DNA of 32,608 nucleotides from CAVDWX01 sp963612735 (GCA_963612735.1 CAVDWX010000097.1:1-32608); one strand, 5' to 3'. Counted from the first letter of the stretch, positions 6,961 through 16,584 are shown. Notes: a model not told the origin generated them from the sequence alone. Numbers and translations: made by a program.

Positions 6961-9342
6961 ATGGCAACGGATTTTGGTAAATTAGATTTCTCTGTTAGTC
7001 TTGCTAGAAAGACGGCTTTTCCTCTTGATGCATGGAGTTATTTTGAAAGATATACAGACGCGGTTGCAGCGGCCGCTACTGCTGTAGAGGCAGGTAGTTC
7101 TGGTAGTAAATATTATCTTGGTCAATTAATTATTGTTAATGAAGCTAATAATTTTGGTTTATATCAAATTAATCGTGATAAAGGATTAACTAAATTTGGC
7201 CAAGCAAGTAGTGCAGATGAATTAGCCAATGAAATAAAAACATTAAAAGACAAATACGAAGAATTAAATACAGAAAAAGTAAGCTGGTTTAATGGTTCAG
7301 CTCCAACAAACAACAATGATGAAATTTTAATTGTAGGAGCAGCCGCTTCAGCAGCCGCTTCAGGCGTAAAGATTGCAAAACAAGTTGATAATGTTGATAC
7401 TGAAGTTCCTACCTCTAAAGCGGTTCAAGCTTATGTAGCTATTCAAGTTGCAAGCGCAGTTCAATATCTAGGCTTATTAGAAAGTTTAGATAATTTATCA
7501 ACAACTGCAGGTAAGGGAGATTTTTATCGTTTAGGCGCTAATTTGGGTGAAGGTTATCATGCTGGCGATTTATTGATCGCAACAAAAGATAATCCTGCAA
7601 CCATTAATGATTGGCAATTAGTTCACGGTGAAAATGTCGGTGTTGAAGGTATTACTGTAGGCAATGGTCTTTCAAAGAGTGGTACAGATGCAAACCCATC
7701 AATTGCAATAAAACCAGCTACAACTACTGCTATTGGTGGTGTAATTGTAGGTAGCAATTTAACAGTTGATGCAACAGGAAAACTTTCTGCTAAAGATACA
7801 ACCTATGAAGATGCTACTCAAACTGTTCATGGTTTAATGAGTACGGATGATAAGAAAAAATTAGATGGTATTGCTGCAGGTGCAAATAAAACAACTGTGG
7901 ATACTAATTTAGATGCCACTAGTACTAACCCTGTACAAAATAAAGCAGTTCATGCCGAATTTGCGGCAGTGAGAACGGCAGTAGGCACTGTTGAGACTGA
8001 TTTAACGGCCGAAATTGCGAAAAAAGTTAATATAGAAGATATTGCTACAACTGTTGAACAAGGCAATTCTGACCCAGTCTCAAGTGATGCAGTTGCCAAT
8101 GCACTAGAGTTAAATAAATATACTTTACCAGCAGCTAGTACAGGCGCACTCGGTGGTATTAAAGTTGGTTACACAGCTTCAGGTAAAAATTATCCTGTCT
8201 TATTAAATGAAAATCATCAAGCATATGTAAATGTGCCTTGGGAAAACACAACTTACACTGCAGGTAATGGTTTAACTTTAACTGCAACTACTTTTAATCT
8301 AAATATTGCAACTGCCGATATGCAAGGTGGTATTAAACTTGGATATAAAGAAAGCGGTAAAAATTATGCAGTTCAATTAGATGCAAATAATAAAGCATAC
8401 GTTACAGTTCCTTGGAGCGATACTACTTATACTTTACCAACTGCTAATGAAACTACTCTTGGTGGTATTAAAGTTAGCAAAAAATATGTCGCTGATTTAG
8501 ATTTTACAACTGGAACAGATGCTCAAGTTGCGGCTGGAAATAGAATTTATCCATTAGTTATGGATAGTGGCAATATTCCTTTTGTTTATGTTCCTTGGAC
8601 TGACACTAAATATACCTTACCAGTTGCAACTAAAGACACTTTAGGTGGAGTTAAAGCAGGAACTACATCTGACAAAACTTATGGTGTTAACGTTGCAGCA
8701 GATGGAGCAATGACTGTAACTGTTCCTTGGACAGACAATAACACATTCCGTCCTATCACAGTTGGTGGAGATGCTACTGACTTACAAGCTCCTATTGACT
8801 TCCAAGGTGGAACTAATATTTCAGTCACAGTTGCACATAATCCAAGTGAAGAAAAAATTTCTATTAGTCATACAGGTCCAGGCAGCGCATCTCAAACTAC
8901 AACTGGAACTAAAGCAGAACCTAGTTTAGTAGAAGACGGCGGTACCGTTGCATTTGGTAAAGAATTCTATGTTCCAAGCTTTGGTATTGATGCTAATGGT
9001 CATACTCGTGACTTGAAGATGACTAAGTATAAATTACCTACACCTGAAACTTATTCATTACCAATTGCTACTACAACAGTTCTTGGTGGTATCAAGTCAG
9101 GTAATAAGAATAATAACTTCGCAGCAGGCTCAGGTAACGTAAAAAATTACGAAGCAGAAGTTGTAGTTAACTCTACTACTGGTAAAGCAACTGTTGATTT
9201 TGAAAAACTTGTTCACGGGGAAGATTTAGGATGGGATATTGGAGCTGGCTATACTTATATTACAATCAACCAAGTATCAACAGATAAACTAGTTCAAGGA
9301 AGTCTAGAATTAGTTCTAAATGGTGGCGGAGCTAATTTATAG
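6961..9342 (+). CDS. Tail fibre protein with repeated LGGIKxG / VPW modules
   Basis: A 793-residue protein with GGAGG nine bases before ATG 6961. The N-terminal 120 residues (KLDFSVSLARKTAFPLDAWS, QLIIVNEANNFGLYQINRD, then a coiled coil ELANEIKTLKDKYEELN) form an attachment and trimerisation region. A middle part reads TVHGLMSTDDKKKLDGIAAG, a fibre motif seen again in the 9451 protein. Residues from about 385 onward hold tandem copies of a roughly 45-residue unit: YTLP...LGGIKVG...GKNY.V.LD....YV.VPW.DT. The C-terminal part (from GSASQTTTGTK) is a beta-rich tip with the ending LVQGSLELVLNGGGANL. No TGA codons. Such repeats lengthen the fibre shaft and recombine easily, so copy number is likely to vary between relatives. 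Confidence 0.7.
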   Translation: MATDFGKLDFSVSLARKTAFPLDAWSYFERYTDAVAAAATAVEAGSSGSKYYLGQLIIVNEANNFGLYQINRDKGLTKFGQASSADELANEIKTLKDKYEELNTEKVSWFNGSAPTNNNDEILIVGAAASAAASGVKIAKQVDNVDTEVPTSKAVQAYVAIQVASAVQYLGLLESLDNLSTTAGKGDFYRLGANLGEGYHAGDLLIATKDNPATINDWQLVHGENVGVEGITVGNGLSKSGTDANPSIAIKPATTTAIGGVIVGSNLTVDATGKLSAKDTTYEDATQTVHGLMSTDDKKKLDGIAAGANKTTVDTNLDATSTNPVQNKAVHAEFAAVRTAVGTVETDLTAEIAKKVNIEDIATTVEQGNSDPVSSDAVANALELNKYTLPAASTGALGGIKVGYTASGKNYPVLLNENHQAYVNVPWENTTYTAGNGLTLTATTFNLNIATADMQGGIKLGYKESGKNYAVQLDANNKAYVTVPWSDTTYTLPTANETTLGGIKVSKKYVADLDFTTGTDAQVAAGNRIYPLVMDSGNIPFVYVPWTDTKYTLPVATKDTLGGVKAGTTSDKTYGVNVAADGAMTVTVPWTDNNTFRPITVGGDATDLQAPIDFQGGTNISVTVAHNPSEEKISISHTGPGSASQTTTGTKAEPSLVEDGGTVAFGKEFYVPSFGIDANGHTRDLKMTKYKLPTPETYSLPIATTTVLGGIKSGNKNNNFAAGSGNVKNYEAEVVVNSTTGKATVDFEKLVHGEDLGWDIGAGYTYITINQVSTDKLVQGSLELVLNGGGANL
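8121..9110 (+). repeat. Tandem protein-level repeats in the fibre shaft
   Basis: At least five degenerate copies carry LGGIK or a variant (GALGGIKVGY, DMQGGIKLGY, TTLGGIKVSK, DTLGGVKAGT, TVLGGIKSGN). All but the last are followed by a V(P)W box (NVPWENT, TVPWSDT, YVPWTDT, TVPWTDN). The spacing is close to 130-150 bases. The DNA copies have diverged, so these are old shaft repeats and not recent duplications. Another copy of the unit occurs in the 9451 fibre near 13,600. Confidence 0.75.
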
Positions 9343-9354
9343 TCAGCCAAATCG

Positions 9355-9386
9355 GAGGATAGGAAATTCCTGTCCTCTTTATTTTT
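9355..9386 (+). terminator. Strong intrinsic terminator after the repeat-rich fibre gene
   Basis: GAGGATAGG (9355-9363) pairs with CCTGTCCTC (9369-9377) around a five-base loop, and a T-rich run follows at 9378-9386. Confidence 0.85.
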
Positions 9387-9413
9387 GCGAAAACGATAAT
9401 TCTATGTTATAAT
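9385..9413 (+). promoter_or_regulatory. Promoter of the large collagen-like fibre gene
   Basis: TTGCGA (9385-9390) lies at the edge of the terminator T-run, followed by 17 bases and a perfect TATAAT (9408-9413). The start codon is 38 bases beyond the -10. Confidence 0.65.
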
Positions 9414-9450
9414 ATTATTAGAAAAAGAATTATCTTTAGAGGTGTTTTAC

Positions 9451-12400
9451 ATGGCAGAAAACAATATAACAGCACGAATTATTATTCGACAAGCAACAAG
9501 CGCTGAGTGGGCTGCGTCAACTGCAACTACCTTAAAACGAGGAGAATTTGCACTTGATACAACTACCGGTGTCTTAAAAATCGCAACGGCAGACAATCAA
9601 ACTTTTGCCAATGCAAAAATCGTTTCTCTAAATGGACATACACATGATGACCGTTATTACACAGAAACGGAAATTAATAACAAATTAAATTCTTATTTAC
9701 CTAAAACGGGTGGCACTTTAAGTGGCGTTGTTAACGGCGGAGCAATAGATACACACCCCGAAAATAATGGTACAATTATTAGTTATTATACAAATGACCT
9801 AGCCTTTTTAAGACAGCGTGGGGGTTCTTATGTTGTAAAAGACATTACTACAGACACAGTATTAGCAGATAGTGCATCTGGTAACAATACTAGCAATGCT
9901 GATTGTATGTTTGATGGTTCTCCAGCATATTATTATTGCACTCCCAATCAAAAAACAGATACGGTAGAAATCTTTATTAAATCTCCAGTTAATTATAGTT
10001 GGTCTTGTCAAGGCGGTATTGGTTTTGGCTCGAGTTCTTGGAGAGCAAAAAATGTAAAAATGGAAGTTGGCTATTCTGCGACTAACAAAGGTACGGCACA
10101 AAATCCTGACTCTGATATTGTTTGGGTCACACGTATTGAGAGAACAAATAATAATTTTGGTTTGGTCTATGGTAGTTTAAACGGACCAAACGCCTCCGAA
10201 GGAGGCATTAATAGTTGTCCTTGGTCGTATCTTCGTGTAACCTTAAGTAATTTTGAAGCAGGTGCTCGTATAGCACAAGTTTTCTCTATCAATTATAGTT
10301 CAAAAGGTATGCATAATACTTTCTTAGGGCTTAATGGAGGAACACTGTATGGTGATTTAAATGTCCAAGGTACACTATCTGAAAATGGGACTACTTTGGC
10401 TAAGAAATATTTGGGAATTCAGTCACAAGCAGAAGATAGTGCAAAACTTGGGGGTGTTTTGGCAGAGAAATATGCTACACAAAATTGGGTTACTAGTCAA
10501 GGCTATACTAAGAACACAGGTACTGTAACTGGAGTAAAAGTTAATGGCACTACAAAGAATCCAACCAGTGGTATCGTTGATATTGGCATCGTTATTACTT
10601 CTCACCAAGATGTTAAAACCTTAAATACTAATAATGAGTCGACATTAACCCCAACAAGTGAAAGCATAATTGGTAGTGGCACTCTAAATTTACATAAAAT
10701 TAGTAAAACAGGTAATTATAATGACCTATTAAACAAACCTACTATTCCTACTGCAAGTGACTACGTAACGGTTAGTACTAATCAAACTGTAACGGGGCAA
10801 AAAACCTTTAACGCTCCTAGTTTTGTTAGTGGTCAAGACCAAACTACAACAACATTTAAAACATCTAATGGTGGTCAACTTATTATTGGTAAAGAGGGTG
10901 CAAATAGTGGAACTATGCTTCGATTTGACCAAGAAGCTGGAACTGTTAGATTGTGTTTTAGAGCAAGTGGAACGCCTGGGGCAATTGTTTGGGAACAACC
11001 TGAAGGTGGTTCTTGTTTATATTATGATGTTTCACAAGTACAATTTAGAAAACCAACCAAGATTACCTTTAATCAGTTTGCAGGTGGTTTGTTAAAAACT
11101 GACGATAGCGGGGCACTTTCCGTTGACAAAACTCAATATGCGACTAAAGCAGATGTAATGGGCGTAGTTAAATATATGGGCACAGTAGCCACGCAAGACG
11201 CGTTAGCAGCTTTAGTCCCCGATAGCATAGGTGATTTTAGTCGTGCCTCAGCGGCCTTTACATTAGAAGCAACATATTCTTCAACGGGCAGTGCAGAAGA
11301 AGTTCATGCAAGTGATATGCTTGTATGTGAAGATGAAACTAATAAAAAATATGCAGTTATTCATGGTGAAATTGATTCAAATACTTGGGCAGCAAATACT
11401 GCATCTGCAGATGGTTATGTAACCAAAGGTAGTGGACAAGCCAATAAAGTTTGGAAAACTGACGCAAATGGCAATCCTGCTTGGCGAGATGATGCTAACA
11501 CAGTATACACTCATCCAGCAGGTAACGCAGCAAGTAAAACTAGTGGATTCTATAAGTTCTCTACTGATGCAACTTCTCATATTAATAGTGTAACTGCAGT
11601 AACAAAAACAGATATTACAGCACTTGGTATTCCTGCACAAGACACTGATACAAAAAATACCGCAGGTGCGACTAATTCTACATCGAAATTATATTTAGTA
11701 GGAGCTGCTACACAATCAGCTAACCCACAAACATATACTAATAATCAAATTTATGCTACAGACGGTTTATTATCTGCCCCTAAAATAGCAACAGGGGAAG
11801 AAGACGCATCGTATTTTCAATCTAGAAGACTTAGAGGCGAAGGTGATGCTTCCACGTATTATCACGCTATTGATTATGGTTTTTCTGGTCATAATCAAGT
11901 CGATTTTTATGAATATGGTGGTATTTGGAACTTTTGGCAAAATATGTCCGCAACTGCAACGACCGATGACAATAATAGAGTTGCTTCATTACAACTAGGT
12001 AAATTAGTTGAAAGGAATAATACTTTAACATATCCTAATAAGAGTGGAACTTTCGCTTTAACTAGTGATTTAGATAATTTTCTTAAATCTATTCCTATTT
12101 ATTACTTATCTTACCAAGATATGACACAGTTTATGGCTGATATCGCATTAGACGCTGTTACACAAACTAGTTGGCTATCTGGTACAATTGGTAATATACA
12201 GACAAGCGGTATGTGTGAAGTTTCATCTACCGGTTATAGAGTAACCTTACAGCAAGGTGTTAATTTAAGATATCTTGTATATACAAAATCTAGTAAAACT
12301 TGGACAACTAACGAAACCAAAACTTTCTTAACAAATATAACAGCCAAGGCGGGTAGTAATATTAGTGCTGTTGGTGTTCCAACTATTAATGTTGCAACTG

Positions 12401-14205
12401 ATACTGACTCTACAACACTTACATTTGATTATTTAAAAGGTGATAAAGGTGATACTGGTGCGACAGGTGTCGGTGTTAAAAGTGTAAGCATTTCTCCTAC
12501 ATCTGCAACAACAGGCGATGGAGCGACGACAACATATACAATGACTGTTACGGGTACAAATAATACTACTTTAAGCAGTCCTACATTTAAAGTTATTAAT
12601 GGTTCAAAAGGAAATACAGGTGCTACTGGTACTCGTGGAAGTAGATGGACAACGGGCACCGCTATCACAGGAACAAACACAACTGCTACAATTTTTAGTA
12701 GCAGTGGTATTACTGATGCATTAGTTAATGATATGTATCTAAATACTTCAACTGGTTATGTATACAAATGTACTGTTGCAGGTGCAGCAAGTGTGGCTAA
12801 ATGGGTGTACGTAGGAAGTATTAAAGGTGCTACGGGGGCTAATGGTACCAATGGTACAAATGGTACAAATGGTTATACATTTACTCCTTCAATAGACTCT
12901 AGTTATAATTTAACTTGGACTAAAGCTCAAGGCAGTGGCGGTTCAGTCCCTTCTTCAGTTAATATTAAAGGAGCAAAAGGTGACACGGGGGCAACTGGTG
13001 CCCATATTAGTTCTGTTTCGGGGGATAAAACTCCAACTGCGGGTAATACTGTTACATATACAATGACTAATTCAGACGGCACTACGGCAGGTACATTTAA
13101 AGTTGTCAATGGTACAAACGGAACTAATGGTACGAACGGAACTAATGGTACCTCTGTAACTGTTTCAAAAATAGAATATCAAGCAGGTTCTTCTAATACA
13201 ACTACTCCTACAGGAACGTGGAGTACATCAGTTGTCAGTGCCTCGGCGGGGCAATACTTATGGACTAAAACAACTTTCTCAGATGGTAAAATTGCTTATT
13301 CAGTTGCTCGGCAAGGTGCGAATGGTACCAATGGTACAAATGGTACTACTCCAACTATTACAGCAACCGCTACTGTTGACTCTAATACGGGAACACCAAG
13401 TGTAACTGTTACTAAAGGCGGAACAGCAACAGCACCAACTTTTGCTTTTGCTTTTAAAAATTTAAAAGGTGATAAAGGTGAACCGGGAACTAATGCGACA
13501 ACTACTTCAGCAGCAACGACTAGTGCAAATGGTTTAATGAGTGCTTCAGATAAGACAAAACTTGACGGTATTGCAACAGGTGCGAACAATTATACTTTAC
13601 CTGCGACTAAGCAAGACACTCTTGGTGGTATTAAATTAAAATATGCCTCAATGGATTCATCTGCAACGATTAATTCTTTAACTACTAATACCTCTAAGAA
13701 TTATGCGGTTCAACTAGATAAAGATGGATATGCATTTGTTAATGTCCCTTGGACAAATACAACCAATACCGCAGGTTCAACTAATTCTACGTCAAAATTA
13801 TTCTTAATTGGTGCTACTTCTCAAACAGCAAGTCCTATTACATATAGTAATTCAGCTGTATATGCAGAAAATGGATCATTACATGCAAGTCAGTTCTATG
13901 GAGATGCTTATACTTCTTCAACAGATTCTAAATTAAACCTTAATTATGGCGAAGGCGGAGGTTTCTTTCTATTCTCAGATAGTGGAGATAGCGAAATAAA
14001 TTCTCAAGGTGCTCTCGAAATTATAGGAATAGATGGAATTCGTTTACAAGGAGACATTACCTGTGAAGCAACACCAAAAGTGAAAACTCAACCAGTAGTT
14101 ATTTCTGCAGATACAACAGCCTTTGAAATTAAGAAACTAACTCAAGCACAATATAACGCATTAACATCTAAAGATGCAAGTACAATATATATCATAATTG
14201 GATAA
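9451..14205 (+). CDS. Large tail fibre with collagen-like repeats
   Basis: A 1584-residue protein. I chose ATG 9451 because GAGGTG sits nine bases upstream; an in-frame GTG at 9442 overlaps that ribosome site. Residues 4-60 are the same fibre N-module as in the 5832 gene (IIIRQATSAEWAAS, LKRGEFALDT). A NDLAFLRQRG / SFEAG-type adhesin region follows, then modules shared with the 6961 fibre: ANGLMSASDKTKLDGIATGA and TLGGIKL...NVPWTNT. From about residue 995 there are blocks of Gly-X-Y collagen-like sequence (GDKGDTGATG, GSKGNTGATG, GTNGTNGTNG, GAKGDTGATG, GDKGEPG) separated by beta domains. A block of about 40 residues (TNSTSKL followed by Q-T-Y/S-N) occurs twice. The tip is short (LTQAQYNALTSKDASTIYII). 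No TGA codons. It is probably a trimeric adhesive fibre for host binding. Confidence 0.75.
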   Translation: MAENNITARIIIRQATSAEWAASTATTLKRGEFALDTTTGVLKIATADNQTFANAKIVSLNGHTHDDRYYTETEINNKLNSYLPKTGGTLSGVVNGGAIDTHPENNGTIISYYTNDLAFLRQRGGSYVVKDITTDTVLADSASGNNTSNADCMFDGSPAYYYCTPNQKTDTVEIFIKSPVNYSWSCQGGIGFGSSSWRAKNVKMEVGYSATNKGTAQNPDSDIVWVTRIERTNNNFGLVYGSLNGPNASEGGINSCPWSYLRVTLSNFEAGARIAQVFSINYSSKGMHNTFLGLNGGTLYGDLNVQGTLSENGTTLAKKYLGIQSQAEDSAKLGGVLAEKYATQNWVTSQGYTKNTGTVTGVKVNGTTKNPTSGIVDIGIVITSHQDVKTLNTNNESTLTPTSESIIGSGTLNLHKISKTGNYNDLLNKPTIPTASDYVTVSTNQTVTGQKTFNAPSFVSGQDQTTTTFKTSNGGQLIIGKEGANSGTMLRFDQEAGTVRLCFRASGTPGAIVWEQPEGGSCLYYDVSQVQFRKPTKITFNQFAGGLLKTDDSGALSVDKTQYATKADVMGVVKYMGTVATQDALAALVPDSIGDFSRASAAFTLEATYSSTGSAEEVHASDMLVCEDETNKKYAVIHGEIDSNTWAANTASADGYVTKGSGQANKVWKTDANGNPAWRDDANTVYTHPAGNAASKTSGFYKFSTDATSHINSVTAVTKTDITALGIPAQDTDTKNTAGATNSTSKLYLVGAATQSANPQTYTNNQIYATDGLLSAPKIATGEEDASYFQSRRLRGEGDASTYYHAIDYGFSGHNQVDFYEYGGIWNFWQNMSATATTDDNNRVASLQLGKLVERNNTLTYPNKSGTFALTSDLDNFLKSIPIYYLSYQDMTQFMADIALDAVTQTSWLSGTIGNIQTSGMCEVSSTGYRVTLQQGVNLRYLVYTKSSKTWTTNETKTFLTNITAKAGSNISAVGVPTINVATDTDSTTLTFDYLKGDKGDTGATGVGVKSVSISPTSATTGDGATTTYTMTVTGTNNTTLSSPTFKVINGSKGNTGATGTRGSRWTTGTAITGTNTTATIFSSSGITDALVNDMYLNTSTGYVYKCTVAGAASVAKWVYVGSIKGATGANGTNGTNGTNGYTFTPSIDSSYNLTWTKAQGSGGSVPSSVNIKGAKGDTGATGAHISSVSGDKTPTAGNTVTYTMTNSDGTTAGTFKVVNGTNGTNGTNGTNGTSVTVSKIEYQAGSSNTTTPTGTWSTSVVSASAGQYLWTKTTFSDGKIAYSVARQGANGTNGTNGTTPTITATATVDSNTGTPSVTVTKGGTATAPTFAFAFKNLKGDKGEPGTNATTTSAATTSANGLMSASDKTKLDGIATGANNYTLPATKQDTLGGIKLKYASMDSSATINSLTTNTSKNYAVQLDKDGYAFVNVPWTNTTNTAGSTNSTSKLFLIGATSQTASPITYSNSAVYAENGSLHASQFYGDAYTSSTDSKLNLNYGEGGGFFLFSDSGDSEINSQGALEIIGIDGIRLQGDITCEATPKVKTQPVVISADTTAFEIKKLTQAQYNALTSKDASTIYIIIG
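12436..13500 (+). repeat. Collagen-like Gly-X-Y blocks and NGT tandem repeats
   Basis: Six or more blocks of nine-base units coding Gly-X-Y are seen near 12440, 12605, 12825, 12965, 13110, 13320 and 13470. The cleanest DNA repeat is the AATGGTACN unit (Asn-Gly-Thr) in runs at 12840-12872, 13107-13155 and 13320-13346, where units are nearly identical and prone to slippage. Confidence 0.85.
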
Positions 14206-14213
14206 AACTAAAG

Positions 14214-14240
14214 GGGATGATGAAATACCATCATCCCTCC
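14214..14240 (+). terminator. Hairpin terminator after the large fibre gene
   Basis: GGGATGATG (14214-14222) pairs perfectly with CATCATCCC (14229-14237) around a six-base loop. The tail behind it is pyrimidine-rich (TCCCTCTT) and not pure T, so read-through into the next gene is likely. Confidence 0.65.
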
Positions 14241-14265
14241 CTCTTGAAAGGAGATAAAATTCACA

Positions 14266-14973
14266 ATGACTGAAGAAATGCGTAATTACATTTTGAATTT
14301 ACCTAAAGTTCAAGAAGTAATCGAGAAATACAAACCTTTTTTAATTTATTTAGGCGGTAGTCGTGCAACCAATTGTTGTACAGAAAATAGTGATTGAGAT
14401 TTGGTGGTTTATACTGATAAAGTAAAAATTGATATTTTTGAAAATATTAGTATTCCAAATGATAAGAATTTACATATGCATATGCTTATCTATAATTCAA
14501 GTTTTATGTTAAAAAATTTACTTAACAGTCTAGATACTTGTTGAAATATTTATTTATATATTGGATTTGCAACTGATTGTATTAATACAAGACAGATTAT
14601 TTATGAAGAACCAAATAATTCTTTTCTACAATTTTTCTTAAATAATCATGTTCAAATATGCAAATATGGAGCATATGAATTACTAAATAATTTACAAGAT
14701 GAAATTAGAGTAACTTTATTTGAAACAACTTTAAATTTAAGTCGTAAAATATATTACCATATGTTATTAGTATATGATGTACTAACAAATACTAATTCTA
14801 AAGTATTAATTAGAAAAATACGTCAAAATTATTCTACAATTACAGCAGACGAAATGAATGAATTAAAAGAAAAAATGAAATATATTCAAAATTTTTATGA
14901 AAGCATCGATGATGCAGAATTTGATCAATTACGTTTACAAGCGAGGTGTTTATTAGATGTCTACAATTACTAA
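14266..14973 (+). CDS. Nucleotidyltransferase-fold protein (Pol beta superfamily)
   Basis: A 235-residue protein that is open only if TGA is Trp (twice: SDW-DL and TCW-NI; no TGG). AAGGAG lies eight bases before ATG 14266. Residues 30-47 read GGSRATNCC then NSDWDLVVY. This is the Gly-Ser helix followed by D43-x-D45, the metal-binding signature of Pol beta-type nucleotidyltransferases. The D-W-D Trp is itself encoded by TGA, so the catalytic motif confirms the code. The remainder is helical, in keeping with the minimal nucleotidyltransferase plus helical domain layout. Members of the superfamily add nucleotides to RNA, DNA, proteins or small molecules; the target here cannot be told. It is sandwiched between virion genes and overlaps the next start by 17 bases, so it is probably expressed late. 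Confidence 0.65.
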
Positions 14974-15979
14974 ATCAATAACCAGTATGAGTTCTTGAGG
15001 AGGATATGATCAAGGTGGCAATTACTATGTTGGCTATATCTTCTTTTCTAACGGTATCGTTGTACCGAATGAAACAATTACTGCAGTATCTGGTAGCTTA
15101 GAATTTACTCCTTATGATAGTAGTAGTAATGAGTTAAGTTCGCTTGAAACTACTACTCAAACGGTGCAATACTTTTCTACTGCAACTGGTAATGGTTATA
15201 CTTTAGGTAATGATCAAGGTTATGGTTCAAACTTATTGAGTATTAATAAACTTATCGGCTCTACATATAAAGGACAAACTATTTATATCGGTGGCGTTTT
15301 TAAAACTATTGATGATAAATATGAGGCTGCAGATGATGGATATGCTATTTGTACTTTAAGTGGAACAGTAACTTTCACTACCGCATCTGATACTTATACC
15401 TACTCCATTAACACCGTTCCTTCTAACGCAGTAAAATACATTGCCGGATCCAGATGTTCATCTTATACTGCAGCAGCCGGAACTTCATTTTCTTGAATTT
15501 GTTGTGCGGAAGGTTATAACTCACAGACAAAAACTATTACCATGCCATCTGCTAACACTACTATTACAGTTTACTTACGTGCTATAAATGGAGGTTTTAA
15601 ACTAGGATCAAGTGATCCTTCGGCGATAAAAATCGGCTCTTCAGACAGTCCTCGAGTATATCTAGGCGATAATTTGATATGATATAAAAATTCACTGGGT
15701 ACAACAGAAATTGCACCGACTACAATCACAGTTACTGTAGCCACTACAACTACAGGTGCTACGTCAACAAGTGGACAAACGAATTATACTGGCAGTAAAA
15801 CTGTAAGCGTAGGCAAAGGCGCAACTAACATCACAGTTCTGTCGGCAACTGGAGTTACTGGAGCTATAGTTACTGCCAGCCCATCCTATAACACAACTAC
15901 TGGTATCTTAACTGTTAATACAACATCAACAGTTTCAGGTAAAGTTACAGTTAAAATCAGCCTAACTAAAGGAATATAA
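14957..15979 (+). CDS. Virion / tail-associated protein of unknown function
   Basis: A 340-residue protein with GCGAGGTG upstream of ATG 14957, overlapping the end of the nucleotidyltransferase gene. It is open only with TGA as Trp (SSW-GG, SFSW-ICC, LIW-YKN), all three Trp being TGA. It is Thr/Ser/Gly-rich and beta-structured. Residues about 175-205 (EGYNSQTKTITMPSANTTIT) resemble the small Ig-like or InlB-B-type repeat of surface proteins, and the following PRVYLGDNLIWYKNS matches a short motif common near the C-termini of phage structural proteins. The C-terminal hundred residues are a Thr-rich Ig-like domain (TVATTTTGATSTSGQ). It probably belongs to the tail or decorates the virion. Confidence 0.6.
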
Positions 15980-15986
15980 AAGAAAG

Positions 15987-16018
15987 ACCTTAGGATTAAT
16001 TCCTAAGGTTAATTTTAT
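15987..16018. terminator. Bidirectional terminator between late (+) and early (-) modules
   Basis: ACCTTAGGA (15987-15995) and TCCTAAGGT (16001-16009) form a perfect nine-pair stem with a five-base loop, followed by a T-rich run on the + strand and preceded by an A-rich run that gives U's on the minus transcript. It separates the two convergent operons. Confidence 0.85.
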
Positions 16019-16584
16019 TTTATTAGCTCTGCAAAACTATCAATTAAAGTTCTAATACGATACCTTTCTATCCATGCATCTGGTTCATATTTTCTTTCTT
16101 TTGGACAAATTCTTTTAATTAACTTAATATGGTCACTATTCATAGCCATATTAATTTGACACATCCATACTAAATATGGACCACTAGTACAAGTCATATT
16201 GCTACCAATTTTACATTTTCTATCTCGATACGGGTCATCTTGTATAAAATCATTACCTTCCAAAGCGCACTTTAATAAACCCGCTAAATATCGATTCATC
16301 TTCTGATATAATTGATAAGTTTGTGGAGTATTTTCCATGACGCAACTAAGACATATGCTGCCAGGAGTGTGCACAATAGGTCCACCAGTTCTATTGATTG
16401 GTTTCACTCTTATTTTTCGTTCTTTAAGATAGTTCATATCTATCGCCCTATCTTCACCCTCACTTTGTAATCCAATACTAACCATTAGTGTATCTATAGC
16501 CCCCATATAAACATAATTATTATTGGCGAATAAATTTACGTTATCAAGAAAAAAATCAATATCTTTAATGGTTACGATTACCAT
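16015..16584 (-). CDS. Lipoate/biotin-protein-ligase-fold protein (LplA-like), diverged
   Basis: A 189-residue protein with GGGAG before ATG 16584, overlapping the end of the exonuclease gene by seven bases. The core pattern is that of the BPL/LplA/LipB fold: VSIGLQ, then KERKIRVKPINRTGGPIVHT ending in PGSICLS, matching the family's R-x-x-G-G-x-V-x-H-x-x-G-x-x-x-S signature (R65, G67-G68, H72, G75). Further on, a K-I-G-S motif (K123/K125) stands where LplA has its catalytic K-I-x-G. It is shorter than bacterial LplA (about 330) and lacks an accessory domain. True members activate lipoate or biotin with ATP and attach it to a lysine. A phage version placed downstream of replication genes has no obvious substrate. 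The fold call rests on motifs alone. Confidence 0.5.
   Translation of the reverse strand: MVIVTIKDIDFFLDNVNLFANNNYVYMGAIDTLMVSIGLQSEGEDRAIDMNYLKERKIRVKPINRTGGPIVHTPGSICLSCVMENTPQTYQLYQKMNRYLAGLLKCALEGNDFIQDDPYRDRKCKIGSNMTCTSGPYLVWMCQINMAMNSDHIKLIKRICPKERKYEPDAWIERYRIRTLIDSFAELIK

Noticed and set aside
3656..9398. Shared TGCGAAA motif near the promoters at 3648 and 9385 as a late regulator site
   Set aside because: The motif sits at different distances from the -10 (15 and 22 bases) and is absent from the 1715 promoter; two short matches in AT-rich DNA are weak evidence.
9442..9450. GTG start for the large fibre
   Set aside because: This GTG is part of the GAGGTG ribosome site serving ATG 9451.
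12840..13346. Regular short repeats as a CRISPR array
   Set aside because: They are nine-base in-frame Asn-Gly-Thr codon repeats inside a fibre gene, without spacers.
12429..13589. Several open minus-strand frames opposite the collagen-like fibre region
   Set aside because: They arise because Gly-X-Y and Thr/Asn codon runs have no stops on the opposite strand. They are low-complexity Val/Pro/Ala sequences without ribosome sites or known motifs.
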